Shown here: piece by piece, positions 1-10,600 of the stretch | How the letters are laid out: each line of letters begins with the position of its first letter | How positions within the stretch are numbered: the first letter of the stretch is position 1 | Assembly: GCA_000697355.1 (NCBI GenBank) | Contig: JNEN01001256.1 | Coordinates: forward strand, 472,425 to 536,424 | Length of the DNA: 64,000 nt | Reading direction: 5' to 3' | Source: Syncephalastrum monosporum B8922 | Taxonomy: Eukaryota > Mucoromycota > Mucoromycetes > Mucorales > Syncephalastraceae | Notes under the pieces: model-generated | The model's database searches: none | What the model was told of the DNA's origin: nothing | What the model saw: the letters and a program-made list of their open reading frames with translations, nothing else | Translations under genes and position numbers: made by a program

Positions 1-705
1 GGAGAGCATGTACGCGATGAACTGGGCGATGGGTACCATGCTGCGCGACGGCGATCAAGTCCATCTCGTCAGTATCGTCAGCCCCGAGGATGATCTGGAG
101 AACCTCGATGATAATGAAAAATATCGACTGTGGCAAGAGGTAAGCAGTCAACGCGGTAGTACTGGACAGTGAGATGGGTGTTGACTGTTTTGCTCTTCCA
201 GATGGACCGCAAATCAAAGACCCTGATCTCGAACGTACGATCTGTACTGGGTGATATGTTACTCTTCAACATCAAAATCTGCATCTACGTCATTGCTGGT
301 CCTACGAAAGAATCACTGCTTGATCTGGTAAGTCGACGGGATATGATAAAAAGTAAAATACAGGTGTCTTATTTGACTCTAGATATACGAGACCCCGCTC
401 ACTATGGTTGTGTGTGGTTCACGCGAAAAAGGCGCATTGAAAGGGTACGTGAAGAAGATTGAATAATTGACACCTACTCATCTCTGTCTTTTCTCCTTAT
501 TAGCTTGCTGATGGGTAGTGTATCGACTTTCCTAGTACACAATTCACCTGTACCCGTATCGGTGGTGCGGCCCCAGAAGAAGGCGAAAAAGAGCAAGAAG
601 AAGCTGACAGCTGCACAAAAATTAAGTCAGAGCGTCCGTAATGGCCAACTGAAGGTGGACGAGGCTGCCGGCGCGTCTTCTGCTCCTAATGTCCATATGT
701 TGTAA
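1..705 (+). CDS. Universal stress protein (USP) domain protein, 3' part
   Basis: The gene enters from the left edge, so its N-terminus is missing. Exons read 1-139, 202-327, 383-444 and 504-705 with phases that close exactly; reading starts at base 2. The protein shows the second half of a USP/UspA alpha-beta fold: a strand ending HLVSIVSPEDD, a helix (MLLFNIKICIYVIAG), then the nucleotide-binding glycine stretch MVVCGSREKGALKG leading to GSVSTFLVHNSPVPVSVV. This resembles the G-x2-G-x9-G[ST] pattern of ATP-binding USP proteins. A lysine-rich tail (KKAKKSKKKL) follows, as in other fungal members. Family members act in stress responses; the exact role here is not visible. Confidence 0.85.
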
Positions 706-1123
706 TTCAACTCTTTTTAATTCGTTTTAATTCTTTTTGAAATACCCCCCCTCTTTCACCTCTCTCCCTCACCCTGTCTTTGTCTTCTCTGTCGCCCAAC
801 TATTTCCTGTCACTTACCCTCTCTCATTCTCTACCCATCTCTATTCTGACCATTTAGTGCGCTGTCTTACTGCGACCGTCCATTTCCCGTTTTAAAGGTC
901 AATTTAACAGGATTTTGGAGAATAACGCGTGTATATCCTTTTCATGGTTCCGATTATTTGTTCTGAATCGGTATCTGCTGCTGTAATGGAACGTTACATC
1001 TTTTTAGGTCACGTGGACATCTGACTTGGAATTGGGCACAGCGTCAAGGACCGTGCAGGACACGTCCATCACGCGTTTTCCTCTTACAGTTAATTTTCTT
1101 TTTTCTTCGCCTTCCCTACAATC
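706..1123. other. Intergenic region, pyrimidine-rich
   Basis: No ORF of note. It holds the 3' UTR of the USP gene and the promoter and 5' UTR of the next gene. A long CT-rich tract lies around 740-850 and a second one (TTTTCTTTTTTCTTCGCC) just before the ATG at 1124, as is common in fungal 5' UTRs. Confidence 0.6.
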
Positions 1124-2125
1124 ATGTTGGTGGATCCTAATGACACAGACGTACTAAGCGAATACTCGATAAGCGACGATTATCCGACGTCGTCTGATGA
1201 GGATGCAGACGCGTTCCAGCACGGCGTCAGGGAAAACTCGGACGACGAAGTGGAAGACGACGAAGACGATGGGCAGGAACCAGATGAGGACGTGCGCAGA
1301 TTGTTTGAGAATTTAGAGGACAAGGGGAAATACACGCGCGAGGGCGTCCACCGGTTCCAGCGCCTGAAGGGCCCGACAACGATGCCCGAGTACAACGAAG
1401 AAGACGTCCAGGACTACTTGAACCCAAAATGGAAAGAGGAGGTGGAGCGTATCCTCGCCATGAAGTCCTTTGACGATCTCTCCGACGACGATTGGAATGT
1501 CAACACGGGCACGGAGGAGGAAAGAAACGATCCAGACTGGCAGCTCATGACGATTGACCAGCATATGGCGAACCTCGTTCTGTCTGGGCAAATGGACGAT
1601 GCCTGGGAAGCGGCGAACGAGCTGGTGGAGAACTACCCGCTCAATGCGATTGGCTATCGATGGCAAGGAGACCTGTGGAAGGAGTCATGCGAGTACAAGA
1701 AGGCCTTGGAGTGCTATGAACGTGGTCGAAGGACAATTGTGGGCGTTAACCAGCAGCTGGAAGAGCTCTACGAGGACTGCAAGTGGCGTGCCAATCGATC
1801 CATCACACCCGCCGAGTTACGGGCCCTGCGAGAACCTCCCAAGCCCACGCCCTGTCTGGCCCACGCCACGTTTCTGATGACGGGCGATGAGAATGACAAG
1901 TGCCAGTTTGAAGATACCTGCTTGTATGATCATAATATCAATAATCTCGATGTGCTCGAGCAGCTGGAGCAACAGGCAACACGAGAAGCAGAAGAAAAAG
2001 CAAAAGAGAAAGCGAAAGAGAAAGGAAAAGAGAAAGGAAAAGAGAAAGCAAAAGAGAAAGCAAAAGAAAAAGAAAAAGGAAAAACAAAAGAAAAAGGAAA
2101 GGCAAAGGCAAAGGCAAAAGCATGA
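1124..2125 (+). CDS. Acidic CCCH-type zinc-finger protein with TPR-like region and KEK tail
   Basis: A single uninterrupted frame of 333 residues. Residues 1-60 are very acidic. Roughly residues 140-235 are helical and look TPR-like (alternating helices around ANELVENYPLNAIGYRW and EYKKALECYERGRR). Around residues 245-270 there is one CCCH finger with spacing C-x15-C-x5-C-x3-H (ending CQFEDTCLYDH). The last 50 residues are a lysine/glutamate repeat (KEKAKEKGKEKGK) encoded by purine-only DNA at 1985-2120. The combination suggests an RNA-associated protein, but I do not recognise an orthologue. The purine tract could be length-variable. The 3' end faces the amidohydrolase gene about 200 bp away. 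Confidence 0.75.
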   Translation: MLVDPNDTDVLSEYSISDDYPTSSDEDADAFQHGVRENSDDEVEDDEDDGQEPDEDVRRLFENLEDKGKYTREGVHRFQRLKGPTTMPEYNEEDVQDYLNPKWKEEVERILAMKSFDDLSDDDWNVNTGTEEERNDPDWQLMTIDQHMANLVLSGQMDDAWEAANELVENYPLNAIGYRWQGDLWKESCEYKKALECYERGRRTIVGVNQQLEELYEDCKWRANRSITPAELRALREPPKPTPCLAHATFLMTGDENDKCQFEDTCLYDHNINNLDVLEQLEQQATREAEEKAKEKAKEKGKEKGKEKAKEKAKEKEKGKTKEKGKAKAKAKA

Positions 2126-2320
2126 TAACATATTTCTCTTTCCCCCCAACCCCACCCCACCTCCCATCCCACAAGGCTTCCTTGTAGTTGCACATAGCTC
2201 TTCACCACCCCGCATGTCGATCATCCATTCGTAAATATCCAAATGCAAAAAAGCAGCAAATACACAAAATTAGGTGATACCACGCTTCTCACAGAAATAA
2301 CACCTATCGATGTCATCCGT

Positions 2321-4276
2321 TCATTTCTTGGTCATATCAGTGGTAACTCTCTCGACCCTGCGTCGTCGACCGCGTTTCGCGGGTTCACTTTCTGCAGCCG
2401 GTCTGTCTTCCTTTTGAACCGTAAGTCTGCTCAGATCAAAATGGCTGCGCACCCCGGTGCCTTGCCCGGTGCCTTGCCCGTTGCCTCGCCCGGTGCCTCG
2501 CGGTCTGCCCCGTCCACGCCCGCGCCCACGCGCGGCTTCACGCGTTTTGCCGCTACCACGAGGACGACCGCGACCGCGGCCACGGCCCGCTGTAGCCGAA
2601 GGCTTGCGTCTGCCCCTGTCGTCTTCGCTTCCGCTCCCCTCGTCGTGGTCTTCTTCCTCTGATTCCTCTTCTTCATCAGAGAACTCGATGGGAACATCGG
2701 AGCGGATATCATCCTCGTCATAGCCTTCCTGCGCGAGGAGATCTTCGAGATACTCTTCCGAGACTTGTTTGGGTGCATTGGGCTCTTCCTCCTCGGATGA
2801 TTCTTCCCCGCGACCATAGGGCCCCGAAGACTCGCTTTCGTATTCAAGGTCGGTGCTCTCTTCTTCTGAGGTCGTCTCCACCAGACGATCCATAGCGGCC
2901 CTGTCGTCCTCGTCTTCTTCCGGTGGCTCCGCGGCCATTTCGGCGAAGTTGCGCGCCGGCTGGCGGTAGCTATCTTGTTTGGGCCGGCCCCGTTGCGGCT
3001 CGAAAATGGGCATAGACGTGATGGGTTCTGCCTTCCCTTTGCCCTTAATATCGGGTTTGGACGGTGGTGGCGCGTCGTCAACGCGGAACGGTTTCGGGAG
3101 TTCTTTTCCGACGTCGGGCTGTGGCGGGCGCGGTCGTGCATACTGGGGCGGGGGCGGCGGGGTGGCTACGCGTGGTATAGGAAGCACGGGTCGCGCCTCA
3201 GGCATGCGGAGATCGAGCCAGCGCAAGGCGTTGAGGCCCAGTATGCTGATGCGCGCGCCTTCCTCGATATCCGCGTCGTGGATGGCAGAGAGGTTGCGCG
3301 TGACCGTTATCCAGCGGCCTGCGTTCTCCTCCAGGGGCGGATAGGTTGGATGGTCGGTACCGAAGAGGATGTTTTGGGGGCCCGCAAACTTGGCGGTGGC
3401 CATGATGCCGACTTGGTCGTACGCCACCGCGTCATAGTAAAAGTGCTTTAGGTAGTGTGAGGGTGGGTAAAAGAGCATGGAGGCTGTTTCTGGGTCGTGC
3501 GAGACGACAAAGTCCAGTCGGCTGGCCAAGAAGGGAATCGTGCCGCCTGCGTTGGCGAGGAGGATCTTCAGGTCTGGGATGTTATCGAAGATACCACACA
3601 TGACCATGCGGGCGATAGCTGTGGTGGTCTCGAAAGGCAAGCTGAGGGCGTGCTCGATGCAGTGACCGAGTTCCTGGAACTGGGAGTGGGGCACGTCGAT
3701 GCCGTAATGCGGGTGCAAAAACACGACGAGGTTATGCTCAGCGATGGCCCACCACAGCGGCTCCAGGTTGGGATCATCCAGACCTTTGCCCAATCCGTTC
3801 GTACCCAGAATCACGCCCCGCAGGCGGTTCAGTTTAGCGATACGCTTGACCTCCTGGACGCTGGCCTTCACGGAGCAGATCGGGAGCACGCCGAAGCCGT
3901 AGAGGCGGCCCTGTGTCTTTGGGTCCTCGCACAGTGTCTGCATCGCGCGGTTCAGCGTCAACGCGAGCTCGGCCGTGTGTTTCTCCTTGGGCAGAAAGTC
4001 GAGCCAAGGGCTGGGCAAACTTAGTACGGATATGTCGATGCCGTGGTCGTCCATGAATTGAAGCTTTTCATCGACGTCAAAAAAATCAGGGTTCAAAGGC
4101 CGTCCATGACTGCTGCCCTTGTCTTCCTTGCCATCGAGCACCAAGCGCTCATCGAGTTCAGGTCTCTCCGGCGGCACAATGCACGGCGGTTCTGTTCGTT
4201 GCCGGAGCAGGTCCACGTATTCTGGGAGATACACGTGCGAGTGCACGTCCACGACCACACTAACAGTCATAACCAT
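2321..4276 (-). CDS. ACMSD-type amidohydrolase fused to an acidic and AT-hook tail
   Basis: One intronless frame of 651 residues. Residues 1-360 are an amidohydrolase_2 TIM barrel of the 2-amino-3-carboxymuconate-semialdehyde decarboxylase type: the metal site VDVHSHVYLP near the N-terminus, FLHPHYG in mid-domain, and the late aspartate in LFGTDHPTYPP. These proteins bind one metal and usually decarboxylate or hydrolyse cyclic substrates; the substrate here is unknown. After a proline-rich linker (about 365-390) comes a tail of about 250 residues: an acidic Ser/Glu-rich stretch, then two AT-hook-like cores (GRGRGRPRGSG and GRGRGRPRGTG), a Gly/Gln repeat and a basic end (KRGRRRRVER). Usual family length is about 330-400 residues, so the tail is an addition. 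No stop or splice signal separates the two parts. Confidence 0.85.
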   Translation of the reverse strand: MVMTVSVVVDVHSHVYLPEYVDLLRQRTEPPCIVPPERPELDERLVLDGKEDKGSSHGRPLNPDFFDVDEKLQFMDDHGIDISVLSLPSPWLDFLPKEKHTAELALTLNRAMQTLCEDPKTQGRLYGFGVLPICSVKASVQEVKRIAKLNRLRGVILGTNGLGKGLDDPNLEPLWWAIAEHNLVVFLHPHYGIDVPHSQFQELGHCIEHALSLPFETTTAIARMVMCGIFDNIPDLKILLANAGGTIPFLASRLDFVVSHDPETASMLFYPPSHYLKHFYYDAVAYDQVGIMATAKFAGPQNILFGTDHPTYPPLEENAGRWITVTRNLSAIHDADIEEGARISILGLNALRWLDLRMPEARPVLPIPRVATPPPPPQYARPRPPQPDVGKELPKPFRVDDAPPPSKPDIKGKGKAEPITSMPIFEPQRGRPKQDSYRQPARNFAEMAAEPPEEDEDDRAAMDRLVETTSEEESTDLEYESESSGPYGRGEESSEEEEPNAPKQVSEEYLEDLLAQEGYDEDDIRSDVPIEFSDEEEESEEEDHDEGSGSEDDRGRRKPSATAGRGRGRGRPRGSGKTREAARGRGRGRGRPRGTGRGNGQGTGQGTGVRSHFDLSRLTVQKEDRPAAESEPAKRGRRRRVERVTTDMTKK

Positions 4277-5148
4277 TCACTTCTTCAGATCACCTTTCTT
4301 CAGGAGAGTTCATATCCTTACACTGCGTCTTCTCTGTTGTCAATCGATGGATCCATGTCCATAATGAGTGATGCTTAGATCAGCAGATCTTTTTCTTGTC
4401 TGGATGAAAAAAACGCGTCCACGGAGTTAAAAATAAACAGAGCTTTGGAGGACGCAGCGCAATGCATCGAGATTCCGCATGAATGTTTACACATAGACGA
4501 CAGAGACTCAAGAAACGACAAACTCGTCTCTGGCTGAGACATCCATAATCATCACCGGGCAGGATGTGTCACTGTACATATATCGGCAATATCGTCCACA
4601 TGTGCATCATCGGATGTACGCGTGCCGCTCAGAAACAGAGTGAATTAGCAGAACAAGTGTACGCGGCCTCCATCTTACGGAAGAAAGCATTACACGCAGA
4701 GGTAAACGCGACATGGGGAAGTGTTCGCCCTTTGGCTTAGTCAAATTGGACTAGACATGAAGCCAATGCAGCGAGATACAATTAAGTATACTAAGTACTG
4801 CGATAAAAAAGGTAAGATAAGATATAACATACACACATGGGATTTTCAATGTTGGAGATTGTATTTCATGAATGATGGTTGCTTTGAAGGGTAACAAGAC
4901 AGACAGACAGACAGAGAGAGAGAGAGAGAGAGAGAGCGAAAGAGAAACAGGAGGAGAAAAGAGGAGACGAGAAAGAGAGCGAAAGGGTAACTATGAACGC
5001 AGATGGCTTCATCATCTGCCATGTGAGTAAGCGAAATGAAATTGAACTGATAAGAGTTAGAGGTGCTTTGATAATGAGAGAGAGAGACAGGAAGACAGGG
5101 ATAGAGACAGAGGGCGCGAAAGAGCGAGAATGCATGGCTGTCATGCGT
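4277..5148. other. Intergenic region with (GA)n tract
   Basis: No convincing gene. It holds the promoter of the amidohydrolase gene on the right side of its ATG and the long 3' UTR of STS1. A purine microsatellite (AGAC followed by AG repeats) lies at about 4898-4940. The ORFs here are low-complexity translations of that tract. Confidence 0.5.
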
Positions 5149-6481
5149 TTATCTGCGTAGATCGGCGTGAGCCACCATGCGAGGTGGCGGGGACGAGAAA
5201 CGAGCCATGGCGTCTTCCACAGAGTGATGAGGAGGAGTCGAGGTGAGGAAGTGGCCAAGACGTTGGTAGAATTGGTGGACGGCATCGTGGAATTCGTTAC
5301 GAGTAACCATGGTGCTGTGTTGGATGAGCTGTCGAGACCAGACGCTGACCGTGTCATGGCTGAAGTTCTGGCCTCCCTCCAGGCTAGATGCGGCATTGTC
5401 AATGGCACGCTTCCAGTAATCGTTCAGTTGACGATAGAGTTCATGTTTCGGTTCATTGTTTTCTGTAGGTCAGGTCAAAAAAGGAGTGAGCAAAGTGAGT
5501 GAGACCCACTACAAAAAGTCAAACGCTTACCTTCGTCATCCCAGTCAGGCAGACTATGTGTTACTTGGGCGGCGATATCGAGGAATTCAAAAGAGGTTGT
5601 GGGGAAAACGAGTGAAGAGGGAGAAGTGAAATGATCAGCGAACCTGGCAACCGAATCCTAAGGAGATAAAAGACGGTATAAGCGACCTGACAAGAAAATA
5701 AGAAAAAAACTCGCTGTACGTACGGTAAGGGCGATCAACGGGCCACGCACGCGCGAGAAGGTGTAGTTATTTCGGGAGGGGCCGTTGCGGTTGTATGGGA
5801 AACTCTGGTCGAGTTTCCTCCTCAGATCACGCAGCACTTCGGTAGCGGACTGCACGGTAGGCGGGGGTATATGAGCAATGATGTTCTGTCGGATGTCAGG
5901 GTATCGTTCGATAAGCGAGGAGACGAGGTTAATGAGGTTTTCCTTCGTTAAAGTGGCTGATGGTCATGTATAATGAAAAAAGAAAAGAAAAAAAAAGGAA
6001 AGTTAGAAACATAAGAAGTGTGGGAGGGGAGAGAAGGAGAGAAGCGGCATGTGGGTTAAGTCAATTTGAGCGTATGACGTACAACCCGACACAAGGCAAG
6101 ACGACAAAAAGACAAAAAGACAGCAAAAAGACACCTACCCAGCATATGTGTTGTGGTCGATCGTTTCCGAGTGTCCGCTTTAAACCGCTTGATTTCTTCT
6201 GGCTTCCCTTGCTGCCGCTGGGTACGTGCAATCAGCAGCCGGTCAGTCATGCGTGGCATTGCTGCGGCAGGAGCCGGGGTGGGCGAGGTGGGCTGCGGTG
6301 CATCGCTCATGTCCTCATCCTCGGACAATCTGCGTTTGCGTCCTAAGTCAAAGCCAGGTTAAGATAATGTTAATAAGAATATGAACAATAGAATGAGAGA
6401 GAGAATAAGAAAAAGAAAGTATAGAGATCGAGTTCTACCTTTGACAAGGTCCGAATGGGTTGTGTAATGCAAAGCAGCCAT
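5149..6481 (-). CDS. STS1: Tethering factor for nuclear proteasome STS1/Cut8
   Basis: Five exons (minus strand, 5' to 3'): 6481-6439, 6342-6139, 5956-5724, 5657-5531, 5462-5149; 306 residues, all junctions in phase. STS1/Cut8 anchors the 26S proteasome at the nuclear envelope and is needed for nuclear protein turnover and mitosis. Family signs: a basic N-terminus with the NLS-like GRKRRLSEDEDMSD, a short lysine/arginine-rich segment (the proteasome-binding, ubiquitinated part in yeast-type proteins), then the helical domain with LINLVSSLIERYPDIR, a PPTVQSATEVLRDL helix and YTFSRVRGPL, ending with FEFLDIAAQVTHSLPDWDD. Exon 1 encodes only 14 residues; its ATG at 6481 was chosen because it has a good donor and the right phase. 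A (GA)n tract lies upstream. Confidence 0.9.
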
Positions 6482-6589
6482 CCGATCGGGTTGAGAGAAA
6501 GAGAAAATAAGAGGAAAAGAGAAAAGACGAAAGAGAGCGAGCGGATGGAAAGAAAGGAGAGAGTTTTGAGAGTGATTTTTGGGTTGATT

Positions 6590-6592
6590 GAA

Positions 6593-6626
<34 letters not shown>

Positions 6627-6930
6627 CCCAGACAGACCCGGATAAAAAAGAGAGATGCGTAAAAGGCACCAAGTGCAAAAGGGAAAAAAGTGCCGCTTTC
6701 CAGTCGGTCGTTGAGTGTGACGCCGTCTTGCGTTCGAATCAAATCCCACCTGCAGCCAGCCGATTGTGCTTGAACCAACCAAATTCGAAAGGCTCACTTT
6801 TCTAAACACATAATACTGTACACAGACGCATATACATACACCGACACCGACGCAGACACCGACGCAGACACAGACACAGACACAGACAGAGAGACAGACA
6901 TAGAGACAGACATAGAGACAGGACACACAG
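6590..6930. repeat. Simple repeats: (GA)n and CAGACA-type
   Basis: An AG dinucleotide run at about 6593-6620 and an imperfect ACAGACACCGACGCAGACA-type hexamer array at about 6830-6925. Both lie between STS1 and the DMAC1-like gene, in the likely shared upstream region. Apparent ORFs across them are low-complexity artefacts. Confidence 0.8.
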
Positions 6931-7149
6931 GACACAGCCAAAGTCAGAGTCAGAGTCATTTCACTCGCGTTCTTGTTTCGTAAGGAAAAAAAAAAAAAAA
7001 AGAGATAAATAATATCAAAGTAAAGCTCATTGTTCCCCTGTTTCAATGGACATGGCCATAAAACCCGATCCTCTTCACTACTTCATTAGAATACATTAGA
7101 TTATCATAAGTGAGCATACTTCTCTCACATATATACATATATATATTTT

Positions 7150-7449
7150 ATGGACCAGTCAAAACCAAAGCCACTCAAGGAAGACTACCAGGATTGTTTG
7201 CCCTGTCGTTTGACAGGCGCAGCTGCTTTTTCTGGTCTTGGCATCTACGCGTTCCGTGAAGCTTCCAAAGTCAACAAGATTGCTGGCAAACAGGGCACCG
7301 CCGTCGGTCTAGGTGTTTTCGGTGTGGGTAAGCACTTTATTCTATGTATCTGGCTTATGGTAGATGACAGAGTCCTCAATCAAATCAAATCAAATCAAAT
7401 CAAACATCTAGTGTTTCTGTCTGCTGGCCTCTATCGCTTGACCATGTAG
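7150..7449 (+). CDS. DMAC1/Dmo2-like small mitochondrial membrane protein
   Basis: Two exons, 7150-7327 and 7412-7449, giving 71 residues ending GVVFLSAGLYRLTM. The sequence DYQDCLPCRLTGAAAFSGLG matches the CxxC-plus-glycine-rich opening of the DUF4536 family (DMAC1 in animals, Dmo2 in yeast), followed by two hydrophobic helices. In animals DMAC1 helps assemble the distal membrane arm of respiratory complex I; whether that holds for fungi is less certain. The intron contains an AATCA pentamer repeat near its 3' end. Splicing is supported because the unspliced frame lacks the expected second transmembrane helix. Confidence 0.8.
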   Translation: MDQSKPKPLKEDYQDCLPCRLTGAAAFSGLGIYAFREASKVNKIAGKQGTAVGLGVFGVGKHFILCIWLMVDDRVLNQIKSNQIKHLVFLSAGLYRLTM

Positions 7450-8760
7450 ATAAGGTAGCTAGTTACTTAGTTATACATATACAACTATTGTACATCGTGA
7501 GTTGTTTCCCTCCTATGTGAGTCTTCCTACCTCATATCTTTGTATCAAGGAGTAAAGTCTATCAAATACTGCACTGTAAATGGGTATACGGTCCTTGCAT
7601 ACCGGGTGCATGCAAGCGCCCAGTGTCGTGTATAGGAGTCCTAGCACGTGCCCCGCTCCACCCGAAGGTCGATTTGTCGAATGCTCCTTGGATGCACCAC
7701 TCGATGGCTCACGTGCTCTCCTTATTCCATGTGCTACGTGATGTGCTATTCACATCAATCATAAACAGCACAGGAAAGCCCACTGACATTTGACCCGCAC
7801 TGGGCTGCTCCGGTTATCACCGTGCTCCAGCCCGTCGTAGACTGAACCCATCATGCTATTCGGCACAATGGCTGAGGAAAGTAGATCTCGCAGACCTCGG
7901 CCCAATATCATTGCATCAGAAAATAGTTCCTTCTCTAACCACTCATGTTCAATGAATCACTGTCGTTTCACTGCATACTATTTAGCATGCGGCCAAATTC
8001 TGTATTTACTTTACTTTGCACATAGGCTGCTTTGAAACCAGGTGGTGTATGTGGTGCTATTATCCATGCAGCATGTGAATGAAAATGTGAAATACCATGT
8101 AACCTACCATGAAACGCATTTGAATCACCCCATGGGATAGCCGGAAATGATGGCTACAAGCACTTCGCCTTCACAGTATGTCTTTTAGTAATTGATCAAA
8201 GCGAGATTTGCCGCTGCTCGGTAGAGTGTATACAGCATTTGTGGGTACACGATGAAACTGAAGAATGCATTCTGCTGCGTGGAATACATTTTAGTCTGGC
8301 TGCAAGGATAAATCTGGAGGCGTATAAAATGTACGTAATAAGGCCATCCTGGAGCATTCCACGTGGAAAATAGACTGCTGCGAAGCATAATAGTAGGGTG
8401 GATGTAAGGTACATTAAGTTATGGTAGGTAGTTATGAGGAACATTAAGTAATATTAATAGGTAATAATAAGGTACATTAATCTCTGTGGTCTCTGCTCTT
8501 TACTCTCTACCCTTACTGTCATTAGGGTTTAGAACGTTAAATGAAAAGATGAAAAGAAACTGGAAGGTGACGATTTGCTGTTGCTCAAAACAATTTATGC
8601 TGGCATGATGCAACCCTTTGCCTTCTTTGGACTACTTAGATAGCATTACACCCAGACCCGATTTGTTCGCTTAGGTTGAACATAAGGAGTAAGCTCATGG
8701 ATAAGCACAATCTTGAGAGCGCCGTCCAACCATATAGCGCCACAATATACAAGGCTGGCG
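7450..8760. other. Intergenic region without recognisable gene
   Basis: No ORF with protein-like composition in any frame. The stretch has a short block of ATTAA-type repeats near 8400-8480. It separates the DMAC1-like gene from a decayed repeat-family locus on the minus strand. Confidence 0.4.
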
Positions 8761-8764
8761 TATA

Positions 8765-10600
8765 TTAGTAAACTAATTTTATTAGCATATTTCTGAGATG
8801 AGAACAATTTTGCAAATAAGCTAAAGAGAAAAAAAAAAGCTGTCTGTATAATTGGTTTTGAGAAGAATCATGTAACCCCGTTTTCTTGACTTGGTTTGGT
8901 TTTGGGGCCAAGTAGATGTGACCAGCAGTGGCAGGCGAGGAGTGACTAGAAGAGCTTGTTGTTGTTGGCAATGCTGGCACCAGCTCGCTGATTTCTTTTT
9001 GAAATAGAACTCGTTGGACAGAGACTCGGGTACCATCAGTTTTGATAGAAGAGATACCATATAGACACCATCATCGGTTAACTTGATCATACACAAACAA
9101 GGGAACCGACTAGCGTGACCGCAGAGTAAGTGGACGACCAGTAGCCGCAGGCGAAAAGCTCACTCACACCCGAAGCGCAATCGAAGTGTCACTCTTGGAC
9201 GAAGCGAAGCGAGTCACAACGCTTGTACAAATGACCAACTTCGCTTGTCAAGATCATAAGTCAGTCATCGAATATCGTCGCTTTTCACCAATCCATCATA
9301 TTTACCGATGAATCATATAGCCAGCAGTCCGCTGATGTTGGTTGAACAATGGCTCTTGAGACTGCGCCATTCGTACACAAGTTTTGTGATTGCTGCTTTA
9401 CTTTCAGACGTTCTTGAACTAATCAACCGTTTCCATTCGTTCGAGATAATTCAATCTCCATGTCGCCATCATATCTGAGCATGAGGTCGATTTCCTCCCC
9501 ATACACGGGCCTTGTTCGAGTGGGCCACATATCGGCTTTTCTCGACCAGCGTCGCGAGTTTCGCACGGTGTGCTCCACGATGAGAAATAGCATATAGGAT
9601 TGACTTTGTTGTTAACGTATGGTTTTCGATGTTTGCGTCTTTTCTTGTCGATAAAACCGATGACATCACAGATGTCGTCGCCTGCATGAACAATGGCATC
9701 GAGAAGAGCACCTCATTTCTGGTGATAAGCCATCGTAGTTGTCCAGATACAATGTCGATACGACGTCGTAGATACGGATCCATTAATGTAGCGACGAAAA
9801 TACTCGATAGGTATCTTGCATTGAAGCATTCAGCATATTGATGATCCTCGAAATCGATAGTTTCGACAATGCGCCTTCAGTCGCCGAGAGCATGGTTTCC
9901 GTCGATTGTTTTGTCAATACGTGGGCACTCATTTTTGTCATTGTCGAAACCATATCCGTGCCGATTTCGGTTGAGGTACGCTTTTTTAAAGGTTGTTGTC
10001 TGAATGGCTTTATATGGCCCGTCTTGAAACACGGACCAAGAAGTCCACCTAATGTGCGAGTATTTGGGAGGTAAACCCATATGCGCAACGAAAGTGATTT
10101 TACCTATGAGGGAGCCCTTCGGGCCTCTGCAATAGGATCGGGCAGGGACGTTTTATACTGAACTGACTCAGATAAAGCACATTCGATCCTTTATCTCCAG
10201 CAACTTGTGTGCCTGTTCCTGGGGAAGTGTGTACCCCAAATTCTGAAACACAAAGCGCTAATGTCGGGAATGGGGCGCTGACCTCGTATACGTAGGTCCA
10301 AAGGGAGCATGACAGCATGGATAGACTGTGGAGATCAGGATCCAAAAGGGAGAGAGAGCAGAAGTACAAGATTGACAGATCTAGTACAAGGCAGAAGGAG
10401 CTACATATAGATATCAGAGGATTATATCAGTATACAGTACAAGGTGTTGTGTCTTAGGATCGCTCTTTTTTCTTACTGACTTACGGGTCATATCATACAT
10501 TAAGTGCTGTGTTTGATATCGAATGTACCTCCGTCGAAGTCATTGTCAACGTCGCCGTCATTCGTGTTTGTGCGATCGCTCATACTGAGTAGCCGGATAA
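8765..10600 (-). pseudogene. Decayed copy of a fungal repeat family of unknown function
   Basis: Minus-strand fragments are broken by stops and frameshifts: an acidic N-terminal piece starting MSDRTNTNDGDVDND at about 10,579; NRNRHGYGFDNDKNE near 10,000; a piece with MDPYLRRRIDIV at about 9,780; and a C-terminal piece MIKLTDDGVYMVSLLSKL near 9,090. Their order resembles proteins of unknown function that I recall being abundant in Mucoromycota, and the related loci at about 51.5-53.6 kb and 54.4-55.0 kb in this window. No transposase motif is seen. I treat it as a pseudogene or repeat relic; the family assignment is from memory. Confidence 0.4.

Noticed and set aside
1817..2248. Minus-strand Phe/Cys/Leu-rich ORFs opposite the KEK tail
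   Set aside because: They are shadows of a purine-only repeat; composition is wholly set by the repeat.
2431..3141. Second minus-strand ORF inside the amidohydrolase tail
   Set aside because: Out-of-frame shadow of the GC-rich AT-hook region; Arg/Ser/Pro-rich without domains.
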